The notes under the pieces are model-generated. The model saw nothing but the letters and a program-made list of their open reading frames with translations. It was not told where the DNA came from and made no database searches. Made by a program: the position numbers and the translations under genes. A DNA stretch of 64,000 nt from Carallia brachiata (taxonomy: Eukaryota > Streptophyta > Magnoliopsida > Malpighiales > Rhizophoraceae). The stretch is taken from the NCBI GenBank assembly GCA_021464245.1, contig JADCRB010000013.1, positions 8,220,895 to 8,284,894 on the forward strand, in the 5' to 3' direction. Below, one piece after another: positions 12,371 to 23,517 of the stretch; the first letter of the stretch is position 1, and every line of letters begins with the position of its first letter.

Positions 12371-12655
12371 CTATGATAAATGCAAACCAATGAGAGGAAG
12401 AGGAAGAGGGAGAAACGATAATTTTTAAGTTAGCCATACATACATTAGACATATATATATAAAAGCATACATACATTATACATACCAAGAATGAAGGAGA
12501 AAAGGAGATAGGGTGAGATAGAGGCGCTTCAAACCGGGCTTTGTTTTACGCATTGTTTTTGGGTCGAAATCGGATTCTACTTTTTCTCCTTTGTTCTTTT
12601 GTTCCTCCTCTTCCTCTTCCTCCTCCTGTTGCTGCCGCCGCTGCCGCGACATCAT
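7850..12655 (-). CDS. PIGS: GPI transamidase subunit PIG-S, 13 exons
   Basis: PIG-S is an ER-membrane subunit of the GPI transamidase complex, which attaches GPI anchors to proteins. Exons: 12655-12486, 12287-11486, 11350-11266, 11176-11087, 10882-10809, 10428-10344, 10267-10178, 9549-9419, 9151-9070, 8989-8942, 8458-8386, 8274-8171, 7969-7850 (stop TAA). Diagnostic stretches are FDPKTMRKTKPGLKRL, FPLVWKSVEIYRS, NPRDWIYDWDFERI, MWGGVMVWNP, GQFRQLFGLKS, GNASLGVYDASA and AEDAFFHPSIMSVSY. An N-terminal membrane segment spans exons 1-2; a C-terminal one begins PFFLPISMHVLLAA. Total coding length is near 650 codons. Exons 2-13 keep one frame across all junctions, but exon 1 is 170 nt where the frame needs one base less or two more, so KPGLKRL and FSFILG lie in different frames. 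Exon 3 appears to use a GC donor (CAG|GCAATG). Family identity is firm; intactness is not. Confidence 0.88.
12302..12370. repeat. Compound microsatellite in PIG-S intron 1
   Basis: (CAA)n is followed by ATACATACAT, about twelve AT units and GTAT repeats. It lies in the first intron of the minus-strand PIG-S gene, upstream of the exon 2 acceptor. Confidence 0.85.
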
Positions 12656-13930
12656 ATGGTGATGGCAAAATGAGAAACAGAAGCGTTTTTTCTTGAACAG
12701 AAGTGTTTTTTTTTTTTTTAAAGAAATAGAAGATATGTTTGATATTAAGTGAAAAGTATGTTATGGTATAGTAACTGTGTTTTGAACTAAAGGTAATTTC
12801 TTTAATGTTTGGTAATATTTTTTAAACGAAATTTTACAAACTTGATACCTCTTAAAAAAATTATGTTTTTACAAAAGTACCTTAAACATGTTTTTAAAAA
12901 CGTGATAAAATTTAATGACTATATCACACAAATTTTAAATTAAGTAGATAAAACTAATTCTATCAATTCAATAAATTATTAAACATTCAAATTTTAAATT
13001 TTTTTACAATTTTTTATAACTATTATTAAATAATCTATAACTTTAAATAAGAGTACTTTTAATTACAATACTTTATTTACAACACTTCTATTTACAATAT
13101 TTTGTCCCACATTATTACTAAACAAAGAAGCTGTTGCTAAAACTTCCAAACCAAAGTGATCTTATTGTGAAATCCTAGAGTTGCGTAAGCAAGGACAGCG
13201 CGTAGATATAAGTTGTCGAATAATCTCTGCTGCACGTATTTTAAAAAATATATTATATATGTCGACAGTTTTATTTTAAAATTTATATTTATTTAATAAA
13301 ATAGTAATTATTATTTTTAAAATTATAATTTATATTTTTAAATATAAAAACAATAAAAATTTTAAAAATATTTATTTTCATTTTAAAAATAATAATCATC
13401 ATTTCACCTAAAATAAAAACTACCAAAATATCAACTTTTTCTCTGTTCTAAAAGCACTTAGCATGTTAAATTAAAACTCATTTCCATCCTAGAGATAAAA
13501 TCAAATTGCAGAAAAAAAAAATACCATCATGTGTTGCATTATCCACATCATATTACTCTCGTTTTTTTGTTGTTGTTTTTTATTTTTTGATGCTATGTTT
13601 TTGGTGTTTATTAAATATTTATTTTTGTTGCTGTTAATTTTCTTTTCAATAAGAATAATAATTTTCTTTTTGAAGGGTCTTTTATTTTTTGAATGAATTA
13701 TTTTTAGCATGCACTGCTGACGAAAATGGTGCAATTCATATTTTAAGTAAGAATAAAATTAAAAATATTATAAATATTATTAAAATTTCATAATTTTAAT
13801 AACGAGTTCACCTAATAATGATTCATACTATTGAAAATAACATTTACATTTCAATTACTATGTAGTTGAGATAGAACTCGTGTAATCTCATCTCGTTCAC
13901 AATCCATCCGTTCTCGTTGCCGTTAACTAA
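12656..13930. other. PIG-S upstream region and AT-rich intergenic DNA
   Basis: The PIG-S promoter on the minus strand should lie at the left of this stretch. No clear TATA box was identified. The rest is AT-rich low-complexity DNA without convincing coding potential. Confidence 0.4.
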
Positions 13931-15780
13931 TATTAATTGTTTCATATAACTTTGAAGCATGATCTTTCCCCAAACCAAGACCCCAAGTCCATCGGTTCCT
14001 CTCAACTGATCAAATCGCCAACACTTGAAATCACTTCCATCACTACAAACACGTCCATCTCAAAGATTCCTTCTTTACAAGAAAAATCAAGCACAAAATC
14101 GAAACCCATGTATGAGGACTTGTCAATTTGAGCTTAAAACCCCACCCATTATGTTGGATTGAGTCCCATTTTAGCATCCAATCTTTTTGGTCTCTCAAGA
14201 CAAACTCACACACACACACACACACTAATCCTATGCTCCCAAGGCTACAAGATCATAAGAATGAACAAAATCATGAAATCGAATATCAGGATCCCTTCTT
14301 ACTAGGACCGAAAGCGAAGGCCCCACCACCCAAAACCGCCGTTGTTCATGTCAACGGCTCTATTCTCTTGTGATTCATCAACTGCCAGTCCTAGTCGTAC
14401 GCAGAAAGGTAAGTCGGAACAAGGGATGTTAAGGATTGCCCGAGAGATTCAAGAAACGGAATTAGAAATTAAAGTCCAAGAAAGAATAAGGCTTGGGGGA
14501 TGGTTCGGCCGAGGGAGTTGGGAGCCAGAAGTCAAAATCATGTTGGAAGCCCAAAAATAAAAGGAAGAATGAAAGATCAAAGATAGATTCACAAGAAGGG
14601 GCCATTGGGCTTGAATCTTTAATTTTTTTGGATCAGTAATATCGACCTAGCATTTTGGGCTCTAATGCTTTCTTTATGGGTCACCTTTTTATGGACTGTT
14701 GGGCTTGAGCTTCTCATTTATTAGGTCACTAATATGGACTTAGTATCTTGAGCTCCCATGTTATGTCCATGAGTTACGTTTACCACCAAGTCTACTCTTT
14801 ATGGCCCAAGTATAAACTATAACTCTATCATTTTCTTTATGAAAATTTAGTTAAACAGTAGGCACTAATTTAAAATTTTAGCCAAATTTTTAACATGTGC
14901 ATATTTCAATAATCAAACTTTTTTCAAATTTCTCCTGTATTGCGAACTGCAAAATACCCTTTACATGTCTAGCATAAGATTTCTCATGTAACTCGATCTA
15001 AGAGTCGACTCAAACTACGAAAGAAAATTTCATTCATTTTTTTTAACACATAAATAATTAGTTATTAATCTGTTATTTTTTAGTGAAAAAAGGTAAAGCA
15101 AGTTTGAAAATACTGTAAAAAATGTACTCCACTATAAAAAAGTAGAATATCCCAAATCTCACCTAAAGTGAGATAAAAAGTATTAACGAGAGTCGAACCT
15201 CCACCAATATCACAGTCTCAAGGGCCATTAGCCCCTTGGGTAACCGAGAAAGAGAGAGGTTAGAGAATCTCATTCATTAAAACAAAATCTTTCTTGCACA
15301 TATGAAATGAAATGAGAAAAGCAAGGAAATAAAAAGGAAAGAGAAAAGCGCAAAATACGGAGCATCTGTAAGCATGATTGAATGAATGAAAGAGAAAAGG
15401 AAAGAAAAAGGAAATGCATGTTTCTTTGAGAAGAATGAGACATAGCATGACACAAGCATTTATATTCTTTATGATATTATTCATTAAATATTTTTATGTT
15501 CACTTCCTTTGTGATGACGGGCGATGGTGCAATTGGCAGTTACCATGCTACTCCGTGTTTATCATGGTATTTGACTCAGTCTCTGACCTTCTGCTGTACG
15601 TAATAGACCCCAGGTACCCTATTACCAATGAAGTTCTTGATTTGTCCCTTAGAATCCTTAGGAGACCTGCTTTCCTGTGATTTCCAATAGGCAGATCGAC
15701 TAGATGTTACCGAGAGGGTGGGAGTGAGTCTCTATATAGTTTGGAGGACCCATTTAGTGCCACTGGGATAGGGCTATGTA
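13931..15780. other. Unrecognised mid-GC segment, possibly a decayed element
   Basis: Base composition is more balanced than in the flanks. The segment carries several short frames on the plus strand (13937-14131, 14128-14373, 14342-14560) separated by stops. None matches a family I know. A (CA)n run lies at 14206-14225. It could be a degraded retroelement or pseudogene. Confidence 0.3.
15120..15255 (-). mobile_element. Possible tRNA-derived SINE relic
   Basis: On the minus strand, GGTTACCCAAGGGGCTAATGG resembles an A-box region. About 30 nt further on, GGAGGTTCGACTCTC resembles a B box or T-loop. Flanking sequence does not fold into a full tRNA cloverleaf, so a SINE head is more likely than a functional tRNA. 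No poly-A tail or target duplication was confirmed. Confidence 0.35.
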
Positions 15781-16600
15781 GCTATGAAATCAATTTAATT
15801 TAATTATTTGTTTATTTAAATTAGTTTAAATCACAATAGAGAAAAAAATATTTCTAATTTTTTGTTAAAAATAAAAATAATACTCAACATTTATATGTCT
15901 TTTGTTTCTTCGTTTTAGACAAAACACAAAGGAAAAAAAAATTCAACAAATTTGATAAATTCGAGTATCGGTTAAACTAAAGGCACCACGTATTTAGAAG
16001 ACTCCTATATTGATATTATATTAATTTATAATATAAGAAGACTTCCGTATTAATTAGATCACCTTTTTCTTAAACTATGCTAACTTTGAAATATTAACAA
16101 AATGTAATTCAAAATGAAAAACCTTAGTTAATTATCGACAATTTTGTATAATAAATTTTATATAAAAATTAACATTATTTATTGTTATTATTTTCAATTA
16201 TTCAGTTTAATTCAACAGTGTTTCACATTAATTTAAACCTTTTTGGAATTAAGATTTAAATTCTATAGATATTAATATATCGTATTTTCTTAGAAAATTC
16301 TTTTATTATATACAGTAACAGTTATAGTTAAAAACTTAGTTTACTCAATTATGATTAAACATGTATTACAATTTATATATTTTATTTTAAGAATTGTTGG
16401 TATGTATTTAAAACTCTCGCAACACAAATATGCATAATTAATAAAAACAAAAAATTCTACAAAAAAAAATCATAAATTCTTTTTTTTGTTTTCTTTTGCA
16501 GGAACAATAATATTTTGAGATTTTTTTTAGAAAAAAAAAATTAATACTCAAAATTTGTGCTCTTCATAAAATCGTATCAATAATTTATTCTCTACTTCAA
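15781..16600. other. AT-rich intergenic DNA
   Basis: Low-complexity AT-rich sequence with no coding or structural signal noted. Confidence 0.5.
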
Positions 16601-16766
16601 ATGGTTGCCGTTACCTTACTGAACCTCAAACTTGGAGCTGCACGCACAACAAATAAGAAGACGGGCTGTTTCCCACTTTGTATTCCTCTGCCAGGGTCGC
16701 TATCCAATCCAAGTAACTCCAAAACCAAGAAAAGAAAAGCTATAATAATATGTCGAAGTCATGAAG
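16601..16766 (+). CDS. Possible first exon or gene fragment with transit-peptide-like N-terminus
   Basis: An ATG opens a frame rich in Ser, Lys and Arg and poor in acidic residues (starting MVAVTLLNLKLGAARTTNKK and later KTKKRKAIIICRSHEG). It ends at a plausible donor, CATGAAG|GTAATG. The composition resembles a plastid transit peptide and is less AT-biased than the flanks. No continuing exon could be recognised downstream to 19 kb, so this may be an orphan fragment of a duplicated gene, or chance. No function is proposed. Confidence 0.22.
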
Positions 16767-16829
16767 GTAATGGTGCTTATGGTGGGGCTTTCAATATTTT
16801 TTTTTCAATCTCCCACATTAATTAATCAG

Positions 16830-19537
16830 TTTTGATTAGAACTTAATCTTGAGATTTTAATTTTAAAATAATTTTAATATTAGTGAATTTGTACTAATTG
16901 TAATTTTTTTTTTTGTTTTTACCTTATTTTAAATTCAAATTTCATTATGTGGGACTGATGTTAATTTAATAGGTTACTATTAGGAGGAGCCGCGCTCCAT
17001 GCCAAGCTCTACATACATAGTTTTGTAATTGGAAAGTAGGTAGTGGAGGACAAAAAAGGACCACAGAGCCGCTCCAAGGGGAAAGTGGGCACTTAAGATA
17101 GATTGAAGAGCTGCTGTCGCTACTTACTTTGTTGTGTTTTACCTAATTACCTTTGCTTTGCTTTTTTTTTTTTTTTTTCTAAAACCGTCCAGTATCCAGC
17201 GTAATGGGATGACTAATCTGGACCAACTTGAGTAGGACTCCGAAAAGTAGTAAAAATCTCTCAATAAATATTTAATATGATTATATTTTCAAAAACTCGA
17301 ATTCAATATGTTTGGTTTACTTTGGTTGATTGGGATAATTGCCGTGGAAGGCAGGGAAGGCTGGGCCTAAGAAGCGACAAACTGACATTGCCCTTTCATA
17401 TCGGCGCCTTTCCTGGGCCCTTCCATTTTGGACCTTGAGGAGAAAGTACTATTTAGTTTGTTAAGAGATATTTTAATAATTAGAATTTAAATTTTTATTT
17501 TAAAAATTTTATATTTAAATGTTGAGAAGGGTAAATGGAATTTATGAAAAAAAGAAAAAAAAAGAATTTATAAAAAAATTATTTTATTATATAATTTATG
17601 ATCAAATAAAAATTTTAATTAAAAAAAAAAAAAAGGGCGGCATCGCCTCCGACCTCCGCCTCTGCCTCTCCCCTTCTTTCTCCTCCATTCACTTGATTAA
17701 TGCTGCTGAAGCTCTCTTTTATCCCCAATCTACTCTCCCTTTACTTCAAATTTTAAATCTAAGATATGTCTTTCTTCTTCATTTTTCTTAATTAAATCAA
17801 AACCAACACGGGAATTCTGAGACAATTAATATTTTTATTTTCAAACTTCTTGTGCCAATTTTCTTCTTGTGGTCAACCTTTTTAAATCTGATTTGTTAAG
17901 TTTGAGATACGTTGGGCTCGTTTTTTTTTATACTACCTATCAAACGTTACCCGACCAAGTATTATAAAATGTTACAAATTTAAACCATTAAATGAAAGAT
18001 TTTCGGTTTCAAATTCTTGCATAGAATATATAAAAACTTATGAGAAGAGAGAATTTTATTCATATTTTGTAATTTACGAAGCATTGTCTTGTAGACTTAA
18101 TAAAAACAAAGTCGTATATCTATCAATCAAGTAGATCAAGGCCACCTCTTATTTTCTTTGCGCTAATGCAAAATTCATTAGAATTAGAAATTCTAATTCG
18201 TGCAACAAAAAAATAAATTTGTGCCAAAAACCGTTCAATCAAAAACTCGAACTATTGGGTAAGGTTCATTTATAAACTATGATATGCATCACTGCACCAC
18301 AGTTCTTTTGGATGAAAGCGTGAACTTAAAATAGGCTCATCATATACGTAGAAATTCAAAATTAAATATGAGAGCAATGATTTGAAAATAAGATATTTTG
18401 ATCATAAAATTCATATACTATATCAAGATTTTGTTTAATCAAATAGTATGGACTTTAAGATAGAGTTCGGGAATGAAATGAATTATTTAATTCTAACAAT
18501 TTGTTTTACATAGATATCATATAATTTTGGAAATATATTTCTATTCCTTTTTCGGCTACATCAGAAAATTAGAAATATAGCTTTACAAGCCCTTGGATTC
18601 TTTTTATTCTAGTAATTTTTCTGTAGTTTTCTTTTCAAATCGTTATTATTTTTTTCGTTTTTTTTTTACTAATTATGTGAAACTAACATATATTTTTGAA
18701 TTATTATGTATTATACTACCAGTAGCATTAAATTTCATCAGTAACTTTAATCTTAATGATATGAAATTTGATGGCAAGCTATAATAAAATGCAATACTGA
18801 AAAGTTGACTAACAAATTCATAATTGTATACGCAGATTTCATGAAAAATACAATGTGGGTTGAGTTTGATTAGATATGTCAAGTTTAAGATTTTATGAAA
18901 TAGTTACCCTTATTGTTACGTTGGAAGTAATGCATTTAATTATAAATTATACAAGAGAATTCGCTTTCTCACCACCTCCCCACAATTCTTTACCACTGAT
19001 CTAATAATTCGTATATAGATTTTATAAAATGATGTTTAAGTTTTAATATGCTAGAATATATCTTAAAGGCGAATACAAATGTTAAGACTTTAAGAATCGT
19101 ATTCAAGTTTCTAACTATTAGAATATAAATATGTGTAGAAAAATATATTTCTTGTCAGCCAAAAAAAGTCCCTGGTAGAGCTAATGTTTTCAAAACTTTT
19201 TTCTTGTGTTTATCATTACCAAATCTCTAAACCAATTAAATTATTGGCATGAATGCAACTGTATATTCTTAAGTTACAGATGAAGCCCAAAAGTTGTGGT
19301 CTGATGATCAAGGGTAGGCTGCTTCACCTTGCCTCTTCTACTAGATATATATATATGTATATACTCACTTTTTAACAACAAGATATCTCATCAATTGAAG
19401 TGCTCGTTGAGTTCTAAGCTCTGTCCATCACTCTAACAACTTAAAGTTACTGTTATTATATTATTAAAAACATTGATCAATAAAGAAAGAAAAAAGGTCA
19501 TACAATTTCCTAAATTCGAAAGGGACTTAGTCTACGA
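16830..19537. other. Intergenic DNA, no gene recognised
   Basis: Mostly AT-rich. A CT-rich, leader-like patch lies at 17635-17790 but leads into no recognisable coding exon. Poly-T at 17162-17180. Confidence 0.4.
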
Positions 19538-20012
19538 GATATATAATTTTTTATTTTTAATTTTTATATTTTTTTATATAAATTTAAATTTTTTTGACAT
19601 TTTATTTAAATTTTAAACATTTATTTTTTATTAAATCAGTCTTTTATATACGAAAAGTGATCAATATATTAATAAATTAGTTTAAATTAATCAAGGTTAT
19701 TAAAAAAAGTTAAATAAATGAATTAAATATTTTTTTCATCAATAAATATGCATATAAAATATTTTTTTAATTAATAAATATATAAATTAAATATATAAAA
19801 TATATATTTTTTGATAAAAAAATTTTTAATTAGTGTATGTAATCTTTTTTTAAATAATTTTTGTAAGGTTAAATTTTTTTTATAAATTAATCACTTTTTA
19901 TTAATAAATAGACTAATTTAATACAAAATTAAAAAATTTTAAATTTAAATAAAATTTTAAAAAATTTTAAATTTATATATAAAAAATTATAAAAATTTAA
20001 AATTGATATACC
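19538..20012. mobile_element. AT-rich fold-back element with about 130-bp inverted arms
   Basis: The left arm (GATATATAATTTTTTA onward, through AAATTTAAATTTTTTTGACA and ATTAAATCAGTC to AAAAGTGATCAAT) recurs in reverse complement at the right (GGTATATCAATTTTAAATTT, TATTAAATTAGTC, AAAAAGTGATTAAT). Arms of roughly 130 bp surround an AT-rich middle. Long arms and no coding suggest a MULE-type MITE or fold-back element. The 9-bp duplication expected for Mutator-like elements is not obvious. Confidence 0.55.
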
Positions 20013-23000
20013 GTTAAGTTATTTGCTTTGTGAAAAAAGAGTTCAGGAAAAAAGAGTTGGGAAAGAGAACGAGTTAAAGCTCTAACTTCTTTTGACGTGG
20101 ATTTCAACCACAGCACTTGGGCTTCGCCTCGGCACGGTATCAATAGGGTCAACCAAAACACCCTCCTGTCCGGCTCTCCCACACCCCAAATCCCCAACAC
20201 ACGCGCACACCTCTCTCTGTCTCTCTGTTCTCTCTCTCTCTCTCCCCCTCTCCTTGTAGGGTGTTGGGTGTTAATAAATGTCATTGCCAATTCGGCTGTG
20301 TACTCAAATCCGCCATTGCTGATTTCCTTCTGACGACAGTGTCCAATTGCATTGACCATTTGAGGAGACTTTCATGCTAGCTAGCTGGCTTCTGACACTG
20401 CCCCCTTCTGTTTTGGACTCATCCCTTCATCCATTTTACCTCCATCTTCTCCCCTGCTCTCCTTCTAAACTTTCTTGCTAGTCACTATTCCCCTTTTCTG
20501 TACTGCAACCCACCCAGTCAAAGTTAATGCTCCCCATTCCCCAAAAATATATAGAGCGACTGTGTGGGTCTGCATATTATCCAGCCAGCCAGCAGCAGCA
20601 GCAGCAGCTTGATTTGAAGTAAAGAATCGCCATCTGCCTGCTCACTTAACTCTGCTCTCACTAGCACAAGGCTCTGTATTTGTGGTATCATCATCTCTTT
20701 CCTCTCTCTCTCTCTCTCTCTCTCTTTTTTGTTGTTTTCTCTCATGAGTATTTGTTGCTTTGCTTTAAGATTGTTCTTCATCCCAGTTAACAAATAGTCA
20801 CACGGGTTTCAGCTTGATCTCACGAACAAATCAAATTTCCTTTCATAAAATTACGTTCCTTTTGTTTAATTTTTTTACCCATTTGTTTCAATTTCCTGTT
20901 TAGAAACTCATCATCAATTGTAGCACACGCTCCCTATTTCTCCTTCTCTCTTCTCTCTCTTGGTAAAGTTTGGGCACATTATTTAGGAATCCGGATCACA
21001 TTTGTCATTTGTGGTGTTGGGTCTGAGTTGGTTTGGTTGGTTGAAGCATAGTGGAATTTAGAAATCAAGGAAAGTTCCTTCTCATTTTGTTTTTTTGTTT
21101 TTTTCTCTATGCATTGATTAACGTTGAAGAAATAGACTAACAGAGATGTCCTTTCCTTTTGTTTTCGTTGTCTTTTTCATCTTTTTGTGCATTTGCAAGC
21201 CAAAAAAACAAAAAGAAGGGTAAAAACAGAGACTTTTCGGTTACTTTGCTTTTGCAGTATTATTTATGATCAGGGGCAGATGCCAAAATGTTGAGGAATC
21301 TACCAACCTCAGCCCACCATGTCACTCGCTCAAATATGTGGCAGATTGGCATTTGCCTCCTCTTTCTTCACGACTTTCTTTTTTTTTTTCGACTTTTAGC
21401 AAGAAGGCTGTTACATACCGTAAAGGATTTGAGTTTACAGACTTGTGATTGGATCCGAATCTCATTTGATGTTAAATAATTAGTTAAATAATGAAATTAA
21501 ATTTATAATTTTTAATTAAATAATATATTATGATTATTTAAGACATAAAATTATAATATTTTTTAATAAAATGATAGAATACTACTTTGTTTTTCATTTT
21601 TTATAGGAAAAAGAAGAAGAAAGCTTTTACATAACTCTTCTCGTCGTGATCCCCTTTTTCTCAACTTTGCCTATTCTTTTCGCTCTGTTTTTATTAACCC
21701 TCCGGCTCCTAAGCTTAAATTGAATAGAATAGATAATGAATAGAAAAAAAGATAATAACGATGATATTATGATTGATAAAAAGTAATAATTAAAAAATTA
21801 TGAAAAAAATAAATAATAATTAAAAAAAAGTAAGAAATAGATATTTGAATAGTTAAAAAATGAATATAAAGTAATTTTTATTTTTATTTTCTTTTTCTTT
21901 TCTAATGGAAATTTGCCAAACAAGCCAGTTCTTAGCTTACTGCTTTTATCATCTCGTGTCTGTTAAATTAAAAAGTTTTGCTCAGAACATTTTGTTTTAT
22001 CTTTTAGTCAAACTAACCGAGGCACTCTTGTTTCTTTCACATTGTGGGTCCGTCTCTGCGGACTGCTTCAACCCTTTTTTTTTAAAAAAAAAATTGTTCC
22101 CAGCAAGGTAACTGATTCTTCCTTTTGCATTGTATGAGAATAAAATATATTGCAGTATAAAAGAAAAGAACATAGGAGCATAAAACCCCAAATAAGCTAC
22201 CAATTATTTATTTTAGCTTTGTAGCTTATGGCTTCTTGGCTTGCCCAACAACAACAACGTCCCTTTCATTCAGGAAGTTAACATTCTTAAAACAAGAAAT
22301 ACTCACAGATTAGGGAGCAAAGCTCTTTTCCCATTGGTAGCCGTTGGGATTGAAATTCCTAAAAGTGTGAATTATAGTGTGTGATGCATCTAAGACAAAA
22401 CAAAAAAAAGAAAATCTATGTCACTGTTTCAACTAATCCGCAACGCTGCTGCGGGTCCCTAGAATTTAGATTGTATCGTTTTGTGCATGTCTAATTCAAA
22501 CTTGTGGACTTTTAGCTTACTTGTAGAGGGAGTTCCTATAATTGTGGGTCTTGTCTGGTGCTAACCCATAATACCCGTCTTTCTCTCCACTAATTCCAAT
22601 GTTTAGTGGACTTGCATTTTTTTGGTTTCATGCCCTTCGACGGCATTTTAAACTTCACGGCATATTGTGTTACGTTGTCTTTCAAGACTTGGAAAGTTGA
22701 GTGAAGGTGTGGGTTTATGCTCATTAACATAATTGTTTATATTGTACCTTCCTTTCTTGGCTCGGATGTTTCGATCAAGTAGCCTAGAATGTTAAGGTCA
22801 AGGGTTCAAAAATAATTGTTTATATTGTCCCTCAAAGTTACGTAACTCAGTATTGTAGAGACATAAGTGGACAGGTATTTTTTTATTTAAATTGTGTCGA
22901 TCTGTTTTTCAATGAAGGTGAGCAACTTCGACTTTTATTTTGAAGGTTATAAATTTTAAATTTTAAAAGAAAGTGTGAGATTTATGGGGATAAGAGAATT

Positions 23001-23517
23001 ATTTTATTATATAATTTAAAATATAATAATTTTTTTAATAAAAAAACATAATTGCTTATACTATGAAGGAAAAATTAGTACAGTTAGGATCGATCCTTTT
23101 GTACTAATATATCAAAAACAAAAAAAAATATATTATTTTTTGAGCACCACTATGTAACCTAGTTTTGTAGAGACATAAGTGAGCATGTAGTTTTTTTTTT
23201 TTTTAATTTAAATTGTGAAGATGTGTTTCTCAATGACGGGGAGCCATTTCATTTTTTTTATTTCTTGTATGTGACTAGCATGGTACAAAAATGTGATGGG
23301 TGTTTTTATTGGTGCACATGGCGTGACTTGGACCTAGATCTGGATTGATTTTTATGATCAATCAATATCATAATCACAATTTCTTTTTTTACATCATATG
23401 TCTGGGGATCCCCGGCCAAAAGGATAGCTGCGTGCTTTATAAAGATTAATCCAACAAAGGAGGCAGGAGGAAACGCTGTCGTTATAAAGGCCAGGTTTAG
23501 CAACAGTAAAGGGAACA
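20013..23517 (+). promoter_or_regulatory. Upstream and 5' UTR region of the RopGEF gene (boundaries uncertain)
   Basis: This stretch changes from AT-rich to CT-rich, leader-like DNA. (CT)n tracts lie at 20213-20245 and 20700-20725. A TATATAG motif at 20548-20554 is followed by CCAGCCAGCCAGCAGCAGCAG, a plausible transcription start zone. CTCTTG|GTAAAG near 20959 could be a 5'-UTR donor. A second TATAAAG motif occurs at 23431-23437, closer to the ATG. Which start is used cannot be decided without RNA data. No protein-coding frame was recognised. It also holds the direct duplication at 22848-23267. Confidence 0.35.
22848..23267 (+). repeat. Direct duplication of about 110 bp split by an AT-rich insert
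   Basis: Copy 1 (about 22848-22945) and copy 2 (about 23150-23267) share TTGTAGAGACATAAGTG, a T-run plus ATTTAAATTGTG, GATSTGTTTYTCAATGA and GAGCAACTTC/GAGCCATTTC-like blocks. About 200 bp of AT-rich DNA separates them. The pattern fits a tandem duplication later split by an insertion, or the reverse order. Confidence 0.6.

Noticed and set aside
13937..14560. Three consecutive small plus-strand frames as a possible gene
   Set aside because: No splice pattern joins them into a sensible protein and no motif is recognisable. Left as an unclassified segment.
15180..15255. Possible tRNA gene on the minus strand (T-loop-like GGTTCGACTC)
   Set aside because: No complete cloverleaf: acceptor and anticodon stems do not pair. 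Treated as a SINE-like relic.
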